Origin: Acidobacteriota bacterium
GTDB taxonomy: Bacteria; Acidobacteriota; UBA890
Reading direction: 5' to 3'
Length of the DNA: 6,192 bases
NCBI GenBank assembly: GCA_030609765.1
Contig: JAUWTE010000201.1
Span: 1-6,192 of the forward strand
How positions within the stretch are numbered: the first letter of the stretch is position 1; the number at the start of each line of letters is the position of its first letter. The position numbers and the translations under genes were made by a program. The notes below the pieces were generated by a model. The model was not told where the DNA came from. It did not search any database and saw only the letters and a program-made list of their open reading frames with translations. Positions 5,482 to 6,192 of the stretch are shown one piece after another.

Positions 5482-6192
5482 TCCGGCCTCGGTATCTGCC
5501 GCGACCAGTCTCTCGAGAGCGGCGGCCACGACGCTGTCGGCAGTCAGTTCTTCGAGGCACTGGCTCGTACCCACGGGACACTGCCGCTGGAAGCAGAAAG
5601 AACAGGGTAGCCGATGGAGGACCGATCGGTCTTCTCCCCGCAGCGGACCGTTGCGCAGCGGGTCGGTCGGTCCGAAGATACCCGTGATCGGAGTTCCGCA
5701 CGCCACCGCGAGGTGCAGCGGTGCGCTGTCGCCTCCGACGAACAGGTCAGCTCGCTCCAGCAGCGCAGCCAGTTGCGTCAGAGACGTGGGGAATGCGGCG
5801 TGGCTGCCGAGCCCGACACTCGTGGCGAGCACCTCCGCTTGCTTGTGCTCTCCGGGTCCCCATACCCAGATCAGTGGTAGTCCGGAGCGTCGCACGAAGG
5901 CGCGACCGAAGGCCGAGAACCGAAGCAGCGACCAGTTCTTGCTCGCCCAGCTGCTCCCCGCGTGCGCGACGGCGAAGCGGGCAATGCCCATCTTGCGCAG
6001 TTCCTGGTCGATGTACTCTTCGTCACGGTTGTCGCTGAGCTTGGGGAACTCCAGTTCGTCCGTTGCGACCCCGGCGACCTTGGCGAGCTCCATGCCGCGC
6101 CAGATGACGTGGCGGTCGGCCGGGAACTCGGGTGCCATGCGCTCATACCATCGCGCCGCCATCGGCTCGCGCAGATCGCTCTTGGCGTAGCC
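5479..6192 (-). CDS. Glycosyltransferase family 9, ADP-heptose:LPS heptosyltransferase II-like (5' end outside window)
   Basis: The frame is open to the right edge, so the 237 visible residues are the C-terminal two thirds or so; the ATG at 6162 is internal (Met11 of the fragment). Features of GT9: AHAGSSWASKNW (76-87), matching the PGxxxxxKxW nucleotide-sugar loop with Lys85 and Trp87; GDSAPLHLA (154-162), matching DSGPMHLA, with Ala in place of Gly; and GPTDPLRNGP (174-183). Near the end is a Cys cluster C-x2-C-x4-C-x6-C (197, 200, 205, 212), common in WaaF-type enzymes. On family knowledge it adds a heptose or a similar sugar from ADP-heptose to the LPS inner core at the cytoplasmic face. 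A different GT9 sugar specificity is possible. It is the upstream partner of the membrane methyltransferase, 6 nt away, which suggests an envelope-glycolipid operon. Confidence 0.87.
   Translation of the reverse strand, partial: GYAKSDLREPMAARWYERMAPEFPADRHVIWRGMELAKVAGVATDELEFPKLSDNRDEEYIDQELRKMGIARFAVAHAGSSWASKNWSLLRFSAFGRAFVRRSGLPLIWVWGPGEHKQAEVLATSVGLGSHAAFPTSLTQLAALLERADLFVGGDSAPLHLAVACGTPITGIFGPTDPLRNGPLRGEDRSVLHRLPCSFCFQRQCPVGTSQCLEELTADSVVAAALERLVAADTEAG

Overview
The window is GC-rich and densely coding. It looks chromosomal and comes from a Gram-negative bacterium: it carries an LPS-type heptosyltransferase, a probable lipoprotein and a PilZ (cyclic-di-GMP) protein. The gene mix and residue style suggest a deltaproteobacterium/Myxococcota-like or related lineage. 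That placement is an inference, because there is no rRNA or marker gene here. I see no mobile element, CRISPR array, tRNA or rRNA.

Layout. 1-387 (+): the C-terminal end of a transglutaminase-like protein that begins outside the window. 455-2545 (-): a fused 3-hydroxyacyl-CoA dehydrogenase/enoyl-CoA hydratase in the dehydrogenase-first order. 2561-3739 (-): a thiolase-family gene interrupted by one in-frame TGA at 2738-2740. The reading frame continues without any indel to a natural stop at 2561, only 15 nt before the dehydrogenase/hydratase start. 3944-4345 (-): a small PilZ-domain protein. 4579-4962 (+): a BON-domain putative lipoprotein, divergent from PilZ. 4903-5472 (-): an isoprenylcysteine-methyltransferase-like membrane protein whose 3' end overlaps the BON gene tail-to-tail by 60 nt. 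5479-6192 (-): a family-9 glycosyltransferase (heptosyltransferase II-like) that runs off the right edge.

How the genes may work together. The thiolase and the dehydrogenase/hydratase form a tight two-gene operon (thiolase first) that could carry out the hydratase, dehydrogenase and thiolysis steps of a beta-oxidation-like pathway. No acyl-CoA dehydrogenase or ligase is present in the window, and the substrate cannot be read from sequence. On the right, the glycosyltransferase and the membrane methyltransferase are separated by 6 nt, with the stop codon of one overlapping the Shine-Dalgarno of the other, so they look translationally coupled in an envelope-related operon.

Most unusual point. 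Without readthrough of the TGA, the thiolase lacks its catalytic His and second catalytic Cys, both of which lie in the 58 residues after the stop. A stable hairpin lies just 3' of this UGA in the place where bacterial SECIS elements sit. Recent nonsense mutation, sequence error, stop-codon readthrough, reinitiation and selenocysteine insertion are all open; I consider the first two most likely.
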